A DNA stretch of 64,000 nt, from positions 62,001 through 126,000 of the forward strand of contig URCA01000001.1 in assembly GCA_900546265.1 (NCBI GenBank), in the 5' to 3' direction. Shown piece by piece: positions 8,519-17,185 of the stretch. The translations under genes and the position numbers were made by a program. This stretch comes from an uncultured Oscillospiraceae bacterium. Lineage in GTDB: Bacteria; Bacillota; Clostridia; Oscillospirales; Acutalibacteraceae. How positions within the stretch are numbered: the first letter of the stretch is position 1; each line of letters begins with the position of its first letter. The notes beneath the pieces were generated by a model. That model made no database searches. It was not told the DNA's origin and was given only the letters and a program-made list of their open reading frames with translations.

Positions 8519-9679
8519 TCATGCTGCCCGGTAGAGATGTTCTTGCTTGAGCTTTTCAAATAAAAGAAAGTCGTCGATGCCCTTCTGTTCCACCGGCCAG
8601 ATAAAGGCCCGGTAATCCTCGCAAAGCGGCATACAGATGGAGCGGATCTTGCTCTGTGCCCGCTGTACCTGTGGATTGGTGCGCACGTCCATATCGATGC
8701 ACTCTAATATGCGTTTGGGCTTGAGCTGTGCCACCACGTCCGCCAGATACCGGACATTCTGTACACCGGTCAGACCGATGAACAGCTCACCGCCGGATAA
8801 ATAGCTGGCGATGTCGGCCTTCAGCGGCCCTTCGGTAATGTGCAGCGTGTCGCTGTGGGGATCGCCGACCACATGGATGTAGCTGGAGATCCCCGTGCCG
8901 TTCTCGAAAATTTTCTGTCCGCTGCGCATCCCCCCGGTGGAAAACCAGCGGAAGCGGTTGCCCTTTTTTTCTACCCGGCTTCCGTCCGGGAGCGTCACCG
9001 TTTTGGACGGCGGCTCGTCCAGCCGGATTTGCAGCCCCTGGATCTGATTGTTCCTGTCGCAAACGGGGAGCAGTATGCCGTTGTACCGGCCGCCGGCCAT
9101 TTTCCAGCGGAAGTCCTCGGTGTAAAAGCCGGGCATACCAGACAGGTCATATTGTGCCGCCAGCCGTTCCGTCACCTGCCGCCTCATCTTCCAGTCGGTG
9201 GGGATACTGCGATACATATTTCCGCGGATCATGTCATCCGACAGACCGCGGCGCCGCAGGTTCTCATAGTGCCGGGGTTCCAGTTCAAGCAGGGACAGCA
9301 TTTGCAGATAGATTTGGCTGCGTTCGTGCAGAGGACGGATCGGGTCGGGCTGCGGCTCCGGCCGCATGTAAAGCGGTTCACCGTGCCGCACCTGCGGTTC
9401 GTTCATCAATTCCCGGAACGCCTCTCTCGTTGTCAGCCGCCGTCCGCCGGGGTTGAAATCGGCGTACAGCGTGACGGCGTTACCCCCGACGCCGCAGTTG
9501 TGACACCAGAAGGTTGCGTTGTCGGGCCGATGACAGAGGTACATCCGGTAGCGATAGTCCTGGCAGTAAGGGCACCGAGCCTGTACTTCCTCATTGCCGA
9601 GGGTAGAGGGCTTGATGTCCAGCCCGCACAGGATGGCGGTGTCCACCATGTCGATATACACATACGGTTTGTCCTCCAT
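8519..9679 (-). CDS. CHC2 zinc-finger DNA primase with Toprim-like domain
   Basis: A 386-aa plasmid/element-type primase. The zinc finger has Cys36, Cys39, Cys59 and Cys62 (RCPYC...FWCHNCGVGGNAV), matching the CHC2 finger of DnaG-like primases. The C-terminal half resembles a Toprim domain, with ITEGPLKADIASYLSGG giving the glutamate motif and ILECIDMDVRTN giving the DxD motif. It would make RNA primers for element replication. The ATG at 9679 is four bases from the stop of the Rad50-like gene. It lacks a helicase domain, unlike many phage primases. Confidence 0.85.
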   Translation of the reverse strand: MEDKPYVYIDMVDTAILCGLDIKPSTLGNEEVQARCPYCQDYRYRMYLCHRPDNATFWCHNCGVGGNAVTLYADFNPGGRRLTTREAFRELMNEPQVRHGEPLYMRPEPQPDPIRPLHERSQIYLQMLSLLELEPRHYENLRRRGLSDDMIRGNMYRSIPTDWKMRRQVTERLAAQYDLSGMPGFYTEDFRWKMAGGRYNGILLPVCDRNNQIQGLQIRLDEPPSKTVTLPDGSRVEKKGNRFRWFSTGGMRSGQKIFENGTGISSYIHVVGDPHSDTLHITEGPLKADIASYLSGGELFIGLTGVQNVRYLADVVAQLKPKRILECIDMDVRTNPQVQRAQSKIRSICMPLCEDYRAFIWPVEQKGIDDFLLFEKLKQEHLYRAA

Positions 9680-9682
9680 AGA

Positions 9683-11497
9683 TCAGCTCGCTTTCTTGAG
9701 TTGCTGCGGCTGTGCATGGTTTTGAGCCTGCACGGTCAGCGGCCGGCCCTTGGTAAAGCGCAGCAGCAGGGTTTGGGAGGGCATGGGCACCGCATTGAAA
9801 GTGCCGATGCTTTCGGTGTTGTCGATACAGATGGGACAGTCAATGCCGGTGATCCGCCGCATCATGGCCGCCACCTCAATCCCGGCCAGGATCTTCTCCG
9901 ACAGGGATAGCGTCCGGTAATCGCGCTGTTTGTATGTGAACCGGAACACGTCCACCACCTCGCCCGTCGTGCGCACCACGTCATAGAGCTGGATATGCAC
10001 ATTGGGCATCTGGAGATCCTTCACGGCCAGTTCGGTGCGTTTGGCGGCATATTCGGCCAGGGCGGTCAGAATGTTCCGATATTGCAGCAGTTGTTCGTTT
10101 TCTTCCCTTTGCCGGGCAGTCAGTTCTTTGAGCCGCTTCTCGTCAGTCATTTCTTCCACCGCCTGAATCTGTGCCTCAATGCCGGTCACTTCCGCCTGTA
10201 ATGCCTGTAAATTCGACCATTCGGCTTCGCTGAGGGTTCCATGCCGCTGCTGTTCTTCAATCTGCTCAATCTGTCGGCGGATTTCGGCGGCGCTGGGGCC
10301 GGCGGCCCGCTGCTTTTCCGCTTCGTCCAACTGTTCCGTCAGTTTTTTCATATCTTCGCTGCGGAACTGCTCAAAGGCCGCCTCGCTTTTGCCGTCCAGC
10401 TCGTCCAGTCCCTTTTTCTGTTCCACCAGCTCCTGACCTTTGGCCGCGATGCTTTGCAGTTCGGCCATCATGCCGCTGCGCACATCGGGCAGGTTTTGGG
10501 CGGTGATGCGCATCAGGCAGGTGGGGCACTGGGTACCGGCCTGCAGGGCCTTGATCCGATCCCCCAGAGCCTTGTACTGCCCGGACAGGGCTTTGATCTG
10601 GGCCTGGAGCTCCGTTTTGGCCTGCGTATATTTGGATTGATAGGTCTTCTGCCGGGTGTGCTCAATCTTCGCGCGCAATTCCAGAATGGCGGCGTCGGTA
10701 TCACGCGATCCCTCCGTCAGCTTTTGCATGAGCACATCCTTTTGCAGCGCCAGGTCATCCAGATCGATCCCTGCAAACTGCTTGTCTGACAATGCGTTCG
10801 CCTTTTGCTTCGCATCCAGCTTTTCCCTGTACAGGCCATCCAGCCTTTGACTGGCGGTTCGCATGGCCTCCTGCACCGACTGCAAATGGCCGTCGAGGAT
10901 GGTGAGCTGGCGCTCGCTGTGACGGAGCATCTCCCGGTAGTTTTTTGTCATCTCTTCCACGGAACACTGGGCCATGTCCAGCTTATCCAGATACCCTCTG
11001 ACTCTGAGGGTCTCCGGCATTTGCTTCAGCACCTCATCAGGGGGCACGGGCTTCAAGTGCTTGAGCATCAGCCCGCGCCCCTTTTCTCCGAGTTCGATCA
11101 GATAGGAAGGGTTGAACATGGAAAGGAAGGTATCCTTGTCGCAGAAAATCCGGTCGATGTCGGCCTGACGGACGGTGTAGGAATCCAGAAGCAGGGAGGT
11201 CTTGTCCCGTTTCCTGGTACGAATCAGCGTGTGGGGGTTGCCGGCCTGATCGGTGAAATCGAGACGCACCTGCGTCCCTTCGGCACCCTGGCTCATCAGG
11301 CGTTCAATCGCCTGCTCACCGAAGAAGGATACCCCGTACAACGCATAGGCGACCCCGTGGGCCATGGTAGTTTTCCCGGCCCCGTTATCCCCGGTGATGT
11401 AGGTGATGTCTCCGAAGGCGTAGCCCTCTGGCCCCATGTGGTTGCGAAAACAGTTGAAAGACAGGGCAGTAATTTTCATGGCGGTAATTCGTTCCAT
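9683..11497 (-). CDS. SMC/Rad50-like ATPase with central coiled coil
   Basis: A 604-aa ABC-type ATPase of the SbcC/Rad50 kind. Walker A is GDNGAGKTT at residues 36-44. A long Lys/Glu/Gln-rich coiled coil is broken near residue 320 by CPTCLMRI, which looks like half of a zinc hook. The C-terminus carries LSLSEKILAGIEVA (signature motif) and CPICIDNTESI in the Walker B position. No SbcD/Mre11 nuclease is next to it. The ATG at 11497 has AAAGGA upstream; another in-frame ATG lies six codons later. It sits beside primase and Rad52-type genes, so a recombination or end-processing role is likely. Confidence 0.85.
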   Translation of the reverse strand: MERITAMKITALSFNCFRNHMGPEGYAFGDITYITGDNGAGKTTMAHGVAYALYGVSFFGEQAIERLMSQGAEGTQVRLDFTDQAGNPHTLIRTRKRDKTSLLLDSYTVRQADIDRIFCDKDTFLSMFNPSYLIELGEKGRGLMLKHLKPVPPDEVLKQMPETLRVRGYLDKLDMAQCSVEEMTKNYREMLRHSERQLTILDGHLQSVQEAMRTASQRLDGLYREKLDAKQKANALSDKQFAGIDLDDLALQKDVLMQKLTEGSRDTDAAILELRAKIEHTRQKTYQSKYTQAKTELQAQIKALSGQYKALGDRIKALQAGTQCPTCLMRITAQNLPDVRSGMMAELQSIAAKGQELVEQKKGLDELDGKSEAAFEQFRSEDMKKLTEQLDEAEKQRAAGPSAAEIRRQIEQIEEQQRHGTLSEAEWSNLQALQAEVTGIEAQIQAVEEMTDEKRLKELTARQREENEQLLQYRNILTALAEYAAKRTELAVKDLQMPNVHIQLYDVVRTTGEVVDVFRFTYKQRDYRTLSLSEKILAGIEVAAMMRRITGIDCPICIDNTESIGTFNAVPMPSQTLLLRFTKGRPLTVQAQNHAQPQQLKKAS

Positions 11498-11529
11498 ATT
11501 GATCGCTCATCCTTTCAAGCCGTGCAGGT

Positions 11530-12210
11530 TCATTCCCACAAAAGTTGTTTACTCAGGTCGAGTTCCTCCAGTTCCTTGGGTGCGTGGGTTCCGGCCGCCA
11601 GGCACAGCATTTCCTTATGGGACTGGGTATCCGGCCGCAGAAGGCTGTATGCCCAGAGCTGGCCGCCAATCTCCCCCACCAGCAGCCACCGGCTGAATGC
11701 AGACACCTTCAGTTCGGTGCGCATGACGCCAAACAGGACATACCCCTCGGCGATGGTGTACGGGAAGCTGCTGCGGAATTTTTCGAGGGTTTCGCATTTC
11801 CGGCGGAGCTGTTCCAGTTCGGAAAGCGCATCCTCTTTTCGGGCGGCCGCCAGGACCTTCTGCTTCAGCTCCACGAATTCCTCCTGCTGTTCCTTCAGCT
11901 TTTCTTCCCGCACTGCCACAGCCTTTGACTTATCTTTCAGTTCTGTTTCCCTTTCGGCCACTGCCTTTTCCTGATCGGCAATTTCTTTCCGCGCCGCCGC
12001 GTCATCCTTTCGCTGGATGAGTTGTTCCTGCATGGTAAACAGCACGACGATGACCGCGGCCTCGATGGCAAGCAGCAAAACCGTGAAGCTGTATTTGGTG
12101 TTGGGTGTAAAGCTGTCGCTTGTCATGACAAGAATACCGCAGAACACGGCCAGGGCGCTGACTGCCAGAATGGAAACCAAGAGAGCGATTTTGTTCTTGG
12201 GGATTTTCAT
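11530..12210 (-). CDS. Membrane-anchored coiled-coil protein, function unknown
   Basis: A 226-aa protein with two N-terminal transmembrane helices (about residues 8-28 and 41-60), a charged coiled coil at about 65-140 (repeated E/K/Q heptads), and a small globular C-terminus of about 80 aa. No known domain is recognised. The ATG at 12210 is preceded by AAAGGA. It may tether the operon's DNA-processing proteins to the membrane, but that is inference from topology and context only. Confidence 0.7.
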   Translation of the reverse strand: MKIPKNKIALLVSILAVSALAVFCGILVMTSDSFTPNTKYSFTVLLLAIEAAVIVVLFTMQEQLIQRKDDAAARKEIADQEKAVAERETELKDKSKAVAVREEKLKEQQEEFVELKQKVLAAARKEDALSELEQLRRKCETLEKFRSSFPYTIAEGYVLFGVMRTELKVSAFSRWLLVGEIGGQLWAYSLLRPDTQSHKEMLCLAAGTHAPKELEELDLSKQLLWE

Positions 12211-12293
12211 AACGGTACGTCCTTTCTCGATATATGTTCCGGCAGGCCGGCGCCCACAAAGGACGCCGGCTTGGCCGCTGTTAGGGAAATACG

Positions 12294-13112
12294 TCAGGCT
12301 GCCGCCTCATAGCTTTCGATGATGTTGTATTTTCCAGCCACTGGATCGTCCTTAGCAACAATTTTCAGGCTGTGAAGGTTCTGGCCGACCTGTAAGGAAG
12401 GCTGGCCCTTGATGAAACCGGTCACCTTTTCGCCAGCCGGGCTTTGTAGGACAACCAGCGTGTTGGGGTGAGTTCCCTGTGTCCGGTTGAGCTGAGCGAT
12501 CCGGTAGGTGTCCGGCTGCGCTGCGGAACCCTGGAAGCGGCCGACCGCAGGCGGGGTGGCAGCGGAGAGGGCGGAAATGGAGGGAGAAGTCGTCTGTACG
12601 GAATCCCTCTTCTGTTCCGCTGCTTGCTGAGCTTTCAGGTATTGGTTGACAAACTGGTTGTAGTGTTTGGTGAGTTTTGGCTTTTCCGAAGGGTCGATGT
12701 ACTTGCCGTCCTTCAGCGCCACCCAAAGGCCCGGCAGCTCGTACAGATATCGGCCGATATTCCATATGGAAGCCGCCCGCTTGAAGGCGTTGGACAGCCC
12801 TCCCTTGATGGGCTCTATGTCTGTACTGCCGGCTCCGTCACTTTTGGTGATCCATTCCTGCCGGTCGGGATAGTAGATGCTGATTTCGCAGATGTGTGCC
12901 GTTGTGCTGTTGGAGTTGCCCGGCATGGTGATGAAATGGTTTTTCCAGTTCTCGCGGCCCAGCACGTCGTCCAGCCGCTTTTGGATGGCCCGGGAATCGA
13001 TGTATGCGGCGACCTGCCCTTTGCTTTTATCCTTTGTGGTGAGCAGGACGCGCCATTCGATCTCGTCGGCCGTGAAGGGATACGCCAGCAGTTTCGCTTG
13101 CTTCTCGGTCAT
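12294..13112 (-). CDS. Rad52/22-family single-strand annealing protein
   Basis: The N-terminal ~160 residues match the Rad52/22 pattern: FTADEIEWRVL, then VAAYIDSRAIQKRLDDVLG, ENWKNHF, CEISIYYP, IKGGLSNAFKRAASIWNIG and RYLYELPGLWVAL. These proteins form rings that anneal complementary single strands, usually with SSB. The C-terminal 100 residues are low in complexity, then a small beta-rich module. The ATG at 13112 is three bases after the end of the E2-like gene. The SSB gene in the neighbouring operon (24428-24898) is a likely partner. Confidence 0.9.
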   Translation of the reverse strand: MTEKQAKLLAYPFTADEIEWRVLLTTKDKSKGQVAAYIDSRAIQKRLDDVLGRENWKNHFITMPGNSNSTTAHICEISIYYPDRQEWITKSDGAGSTDIEPIKGGLSNAFKRAASIWNIGRYLYELPGLWVALKDGKYIDPSEKPKLTKHYNQFVNQYLKAQQAAEQKRDSVQTTSPSISALSAATPPAVGRFQGSAAQPDTYRIAQLNRTQGTHPNTLVVLQSPAGEKVTGFIKGQPSLQVGQNLHSLKIVAKDDPVAGKYNIIESYEAAA

Positions 13113-13115
13113 TTC

Positions 13116-13772
13116 TCATACCTCCGATATAAAGTTTTTCAGCGTGACCCCCGGCATGGGAACCAGCACATGGTCGTAATAGTACGTTCTGTCCTTATCC
13201 CGCAGATGCTCCAGCAGATCCCGATGTCCAAGCCCCAGCCGGTTATACTGTTCATGGAAATAATCGTCGTTATCCGGCAGGGATACGATAAAACCCGGAA
13301 GATTTTGCAGGCTTTGCAGCACTGGAATACGCGGGAGGCTGTTGGCGCCCGTACACAGCAAAAAGCGGTTGACATTGGAGAAGGGATAGGCGAACATGGG
13401 TGTTTTTTCGGTCAGCTTTCCCAGCGCCGGAACCCCCAGGTTGACCGCGGAGATCCGGCCGCTGCTTTCCAGACGAAATCCAAACAGCAGGCGCGGTAGA
13501 GGAAAATGCTCATAAGTCGTGGACATATAGGTAATATCCGCGTATTCGTCGGGAAATTCCACTACCGCATAACGGCTGTCATCACGGATTGTCAGGCTGA
13601 TAATGTTGCTCGGCAGGATGCCGGTCTGAATTTGAATGCCGCCCATACTGTCGGTCAGGCAGTCCAGCAGCGCGTCGATATCAATGAGTTTTGTGCGCAC
13701 GACGCCTTTCTCCCGGATCTCCACCAGGATGGTCTTATCCTCGCGAATATGCAGCACCAGTTCGTCCTTCAT
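13116..13772 (-). CDS. E2-like (UBC-fold) protein, PRTRC protein B type
   Basis: A 218-aa protein. The stretch FPLPRLLFGFR (about 90-100) and YPFSNVNRFLLCTG (129-142) matches the pattern seen in PRTRC system protein B, an E2-like fold in which the Asn of the PF.NV motif (Asn133) and a downstream Cys (Cys140) correspond to the E2 active site. E2 proteins receive a Ub-like protein from an E1. The operon also encodes an E1-like ThiF protein and a Ub-like/JAB fusion. The ATG at 13772 overlaps the previous stop (TAATG) and follows GGAG. The assignment rests on motif recognition; a profile search would settle it. Confidence 0.72.
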   Translation of the reverse strand: MKDELVLHIREDKTILVEIREKGVVRTKLIDIDALLDCLTDSMGGIQIQTGILPSNIISLTIRDDSRYAVVEFPDEYADITYMSTTYEHFPLPRLLFGFRLESSGRISAVNLGVPALGKLTEKTPMFAYPFSNVNRFLLCTGANSLPRIPVLQSLQNLPGFIVSLPDNDDYFHEQYNRLGLGHRDLLEHLRDKDRTYYYDHVLVPMPGVTLKNFISEV

Positions 13773-14356
13773 TATGCCGCTCTCCTTTCGGGTACAGCCG
13801 GAAGCAGAAGCGGCGCCGGTGTATCTTCGGGTTTCGAGCCATGCAATTCCAGACGCAGCTTTTTCTCCGCCTCGATGTAAAACTCCCGGATTTCGCACAG
13901 GCTTTCCACCAGCTCTACCGGCTGATAGAATTCCATACCGGTATACACAACCAGCTCGCAGCGCTTTTTCGGATATTCCTTTTTGGGGGTGCACAGCCGC
14001 CAGTTTACATCGTAATCGTCGATGTTCTCCATATGCTCATTTACTGCTTGGACAGCGGCTCTGACATAGGGATTGCGCTTGAAGCTGACCCGGTGACGCC
14101 GGCTGTGTTCCCGGCAGAGGTCATAGAACGACCGCATGGAGGGGAAAACGATATGGAAGATGTTCATTGCCCAGTCGTCGTTATATCCACACTCCACATC
14201 CTGGGCAATTTCCGCGATGGCTTGGTACATACATTCATACAGATAATCTTCATCGATTGGTGTTCCCATGACCGCCCCCAAATGGTCGTGCAGGAGCTTT
14301 TCGATAGACAAAACGCCGAGAGTGTAATCCGGGTTAATAACTACTTCTTCAAACAT
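13772..14356 (-). CDS. Hypothetical protein, cassette-associated
   Basis: A 194-aa acidic protein (FEEVVINPDYTLGVLSIEKL...) read from the ATG at 14356, which has AAGAGGTGG upstream. It is translationally coupled to the E2-like gene by a TAATG overlap. Predicted mostly helical, without a signal peptide. No domain is recognised. The overlap suggests a stoichiometric partner of the E2-like protein. PRTRC cassettes contain other uncharacterised small proteins, but I cannot match this one to any of them. Confidence 0.7.
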   Translation of the reverse strand: MFEEVVINPDYTLGVLSIEKLLHDHLGAVMGTPIDEDYLYECMYQAIAEIAQDVECGYNDDWAMNIFHIVFPSMRSFYDLCREHSRRHRVSFKRNPYVRAAVQAVNEHMENIDDYDVNWRLCTPKKEYPKKRCELVVYTGMEFYQPVELVESLCEIREFYIEAEKKLRLELHGSKPEDTPAPLLLPAVPERRAA

Positions 14357-14366
14357 AGGCCACCTC

Positions 14367-14702
14367 TTACAGAAAAGCAATGGATGCATTCTTCGGCGGG
14401 ATGTCGCTCAGAACTTGGTAGAACTTCCGCAGCATTTTTGGAGCTGGAAACAGGGCGTTCGGTTCATCTCCGCAGAGATCATAAAGGGCCTGGATATCCC
14501 TCAAAGTAAACCGCTGCATATCGAGCTGCGTGGAATGAACCTCCCGGCCGTCCATTAACGGGGAAAGCAGGCTGATAAACAGATAGCTTACGCCGTCCCC
14601 CGCATCGGCCAAACAGGCAGGCAGTCTGGCAGACTGTGCCGACTGATCCTCCGTGTCCCGCAGATTACGGATGAGGAGGGAAGCATTGAGCGTTGGTTTC
14701 AT
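14367..14702 (-). CDS. Hypothetical protein, cassette-associated
   Basis: A 111-aa protein from the ATG at 14702, with GGAGG eight bases upstream and an ATGA overlap with the preceding gene. The N-terminus MKPTLNASLLIRNLRD and the middle HSTQLDMQRFTLRDIQALYD look like a small mixed alpha/beta fold. No family is recognised. It is embedded in the operon with overlaps or short gaps on both sides, so it is very likely expressed with the E2-like and sigma-like genes. Confidence 0.7.
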   Translation of the reverse strand: MKPTLNASLLIRNLRDTEDQSAQSARLPACLADAGDGVSYLFISLLSPLMDGREVHSTQLDMQRFTLRDIQALYDLCGDEPNALFPAPKMLRKFYQVLSDIPPKNASIAFL

Positions 14703-15199
14703 GGTATGTCCTCCAGTACTATTCTCGTTTGCTTTTCTGTCATATCGGTTTCGATTCGGATATAACGGTTGTCCTGACAGGCATACCGGGAACAGATTAT
14801 CCCTTCCCCGGACTGAGCGGCCATATTGTTGTACCACCAGTCGCTGGGTGGGAGGTCACCCCAGTCACCGTATTGATGACGCGCCAGGAACACCGTACGG
14901 TCAAAGGCGGTCAGCACCTGTTCAGCCTGCGGAGAGATGTGGGTTTCTCCTGTTTCGAGCCGGATACGAAGGATCGGGCAGTTGCTTTTATTCCGCAGGC
15001 GGAGCAGCCGTTTACACTCAACGGCCATTTTTTCCCGCTTTGTGGCCAGGGAGAGGAACTGCCTGTAACGCCTGTCCAGCAGTTGAGTGGTGTCGTGGCT
15101 GTCCTGAACTGCGGCTGTCAGACGGTCTTTGGCTGCCAGAGCCCGTTGTCCTGCCAGACGGAGCCGGATTCTGACGAACAGATAGCGAATTCGAACCAT
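14699..15199 (-). CDS. Hypothetical protein with C-terminal 'plasmid-related' DWG module
   Basis: A 166-aa protein. The basic N-terminus (MVRIRYLFVRIRLRLAGQR) may be an amphipathic helix. The C-terminal ~95 residues (LETGETHISPQAE...YGDWGDL...YIRIETDMTEKQTRIVLEDIP) resemble the small protein at 29070-29354, which has CDWGEL and IWIITEADRSYTTVMLPQEY. The shared layout suggests the same fold, here divergent and fused to an N-terminal helical region. The start at 15199 is chosen because upstream sequence overlaps the sigma-like gene; its ribosome site is weak. Confidence 0.6.
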   Translation of the reverse strand: MVRIRYLFVRIRLRLAGQRALAAKDRLTAAVQDSHDTTQLLDRRYRQFLSLATKREKMAVECKRLLRLRNKSNCPILRIRLETGETHISPQAEQVLTAFDRTVFLARHQYGDWGDLPPSDWWYNNMAAQSGEGIICSRYACQDNRYIRIETDMTEKQTRIVLEDIP

Positions 15200-15227
15200 A
15201 AAGCTGATAACCCTTTCTGTCGTTGGA

Positions 15228-15773
15228 TTAGGCTGCCTGTAGAGCCGGCGCCTTCTGGATTTTTTCCTGGATTTGCGCCAGATGTTCGCCCAGTTCCCTG
15301 GCGGTGATGCCGAGCGCCTGGATGATCTCCCTTCCGGGATATCCCTCGTACAGCAGACGAATGATTTCCCTGTCGCTTCTTTCAAAGCCTTTTAGAGTAT
15401 CCTCCAGCGCAAGTGATTGGATAGCTTCTTCCGCCGTGTCCTTCGCATCGGCAATGGTTTCCTCCAGCCGGTACCCACTGCCCGCGTGTGCTTGCAGACT
15501 GAGTACCGTGGCTTTTCGTTTGGGACGATGTTTGGAACGAACATAATTGGCAAAGCAGGTGTCCATCGCCCGCCAGGCCAGCGTGGCAAACGCATAATCC
15601 TGCAGATCCTCCCGCCGGAAGTGCTTGCGCACTCCATTCAGGTATCCGAAGACCACCACATCGTAAAACTCCTCTTCCGGCAGATGGTTTTGGTTCAGAT
15701 AGGTGTAGATAAGCTGGTGATGTTCCGCGGCAAAAGTAGATTCTTCAGCCGTTAAATGGGGTTGTTGATACAT
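15228..15773 (-). CDS. Sigma-70-like factor
   Basis: A 181-aa protein with a region-2-like stretch (FGYLNGVRKHFRREDLQDYA and FATLAWRAMDTCFANYVRSK) and a region-4-like C-terminal helix-turn-helix (FERSDREIIRLLYEGYPGRE followed by ALGITARELGEHLAQI). It would redirect RNA polymerase to specific promoters, perhaps of the element. The ATG at 15773 has GAGAGGA upstream; an in-frame ATG at 15797 lacks a ribosome site. No anti-sigma gene is adjacent. Divergence from housekeeping sigma factors means it could instead be a sigma-like DNA-binding adaptor. Confidence 0.65.
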   Translation of the reverse strand: MYQQPHLTAEESTFAAEHHQLIYTYLNQNHLPEEEFYDVVVFGYLNGVRKHFRREDLQDYAFATLAWRAMDTCFANYVRSKHRPKRKATVLSLQAHAGSGYRLEETIADAKDTAEEAIQSLALEDTLKGFERSDREIIRLLYEGYPGREIIQALGITARELGEHLAQIQEKIQKAPALQAA

Positions 15774-15799
15774 AATGGCATCCTCTCTTCTGTTCATAG

Positions 15800-17185
15800 T
15801 TATCCGAGCGAATGATAACCGGTGGGCGTCAATACGTTGAAGATCAGCTTGTTGGACGTGACCTGCCGTATTTCCGCTGTCCCGGACTCGTCCGGAATAC
15901 CGATATGGGTTTTCTTTTCTTTGACGATGCGCCCTTTGATAACGTGTGGGGTATCACAGTCCACCAACCCGTTCATGAGACCGCTGGCGCCGATCAGCCC
16001 GATTTGAGACAGGTTCATCGGCAGAAGCGGCCGCCGTTCCCGATTGTCGAGAGTACGGTTTTCAAACAGGCAGTCGAGGGTTTTGGATTGCTTGAGCTGT
16101 TCGGCCAGTTCGGCGACATTGAATTGATCGCCTTTGAACTGTTCCACCGGCTTAGCCGCCGGCGGAATGACATAGGCGCTTTCCGGAAGCTGATCCAGCT
16201 CCGGTATGTTTTGCGGGGAGAGCAGGTAGGTGAACAGGCGTTCTGCCATTCCGAAGGCTTCCCGGCGGGGAATTTTGGTTCCGAGGAACACCACCTGGCG
16301 GAATTGCCAGAACTCCTGCCCCATAAAGCGATGTACCCGCAGATCATTGAGGTTTTCGCACAGCACCCGGCAGATGTCGGGCGACGCCCGATAATAGGGG
16401 ATGATGTAGACGAGCAGGCCGCCATTTTGCAGCAGCCGCAGCCCGTCGGCAAGAAAGCTCTTTTCTAGACGCCGGTTGCCGTATTCGGTTCGAACCGACA
16501 GGTACGGCGGGTTGAGAAAAAGCCCCTGAAATGCGCCGGAACTTACCCGGGAGAAAAAGAAGCTGCCGAAGCCGACGCGGTGCAGGCGTTTCTGCGCCTG
16601 TTTTCCGCGCAGCTCGTCGATTTCGATGCCGTAGGTCACGGCGCCAGTGCCGTCCGCAAAGTGGGCGAGCGCCTCGCCTTCCCCGCAGCAGGGATCGAGC
16701 AGGTTAGTCGGTTCCGCCGGAAATGTCACCGCCCGGCGCAGCAGATCCACATGGGCCGGGTCGGTGGGCTGGTATCCCATGCGCACCCGGTTCATGAGTC
16801 TGCCCAAAGCAGCCGCATTGATGTTCCGGCCTGGCGTGGGGAGCATCTGCTCGAAGGCTTCCAGCGCCCGGCAGAGTGGTGTCAAATCCGCAGTGCCGAG
16901 ATAGTCGAAGCGCTTGAGAACTTCATACAGTCTCCTGGCGGTCTTCAGCAATTCAGCGTCGCCGTATTCGCATAGGTGTTGAAACAGTCTTGGAAATTCC
17001 TTCCAGAGCCTTTTCACCGATGCCTGCATATCTGTCAGCGCCTCGATTTCCTTCGGATGTCCGCTTCCCTGGTGCCGCCTGTACTGGGCATGGTTGGCGG
17101 GGAGCTGTTCACGGATCGCATTCAGGACTTTCACGGACTCCGCCAGTTCTTCCAGGCAGTAATAGTGTACTTCCGGCTCACTCAT
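15800..17185 (-). CDS. N6-adenine DNA methyltransferase-like protein
   Basis: A 461-aa class I methyltransferase. SAM-binding motif I is LLDPCCGEGEAL (around Asp164-Gly168) and the catalytic motif IV is NPPY (225-228) in FLNPPYLS, which is the N6-adenine/N4-cytosine type. An N-terminal helical region (1-140) precedes the catalytic domain, and the C-terminal ~180 residues may recognise DNA. The layout resembles a family of element-borne proteins (possibly DUF6094). No restriction gene is beside it, so it is an orphan methyltransferase. It overlaps the radical SAM gene by eight bases, which suggests coupled translation. Confidence 0.82.
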   Translation of the reverse strand: MSEPEVHYYCLEELAESVKVLNAIREQLPANHAQYRRHQGSGHPKEIEALTDMQASVKRLWKEFPRLFQHLCEYGDAELLKTARRLYEVLKRFDYLGTADLTPLCRALEAFEQMLPTPGRNINAAALGRLMNRVRMGYQPTDPAHVDLLRRAVTFPAEPTNLLDPCCGEGEALAHFADGTGAVTYGIEIDELRGKQAQKRLHRVGFGSFFFSRVSSGAFQGLFLNPPYLSVRTEYGNRRLEKSFLADGLRLLQNGGLLVYIIPYYRASPDICRVLCENLNDLRVHRFMGQEFWQFRQVVFLGTKIPRREAFGMAERLFTYLLSPQNIPELDQLPESAYVIPPAAKPVEQFKGDQFNVAELAEQLKQSKTLDCLFENRTLDNRERRPLLPMNLSQIGLIGASGLMNGLVDCDTPHVIKGRIVKEKKTHIGIPDESGTAEIRQVTSNKLIFNVLTPTGYHSLG

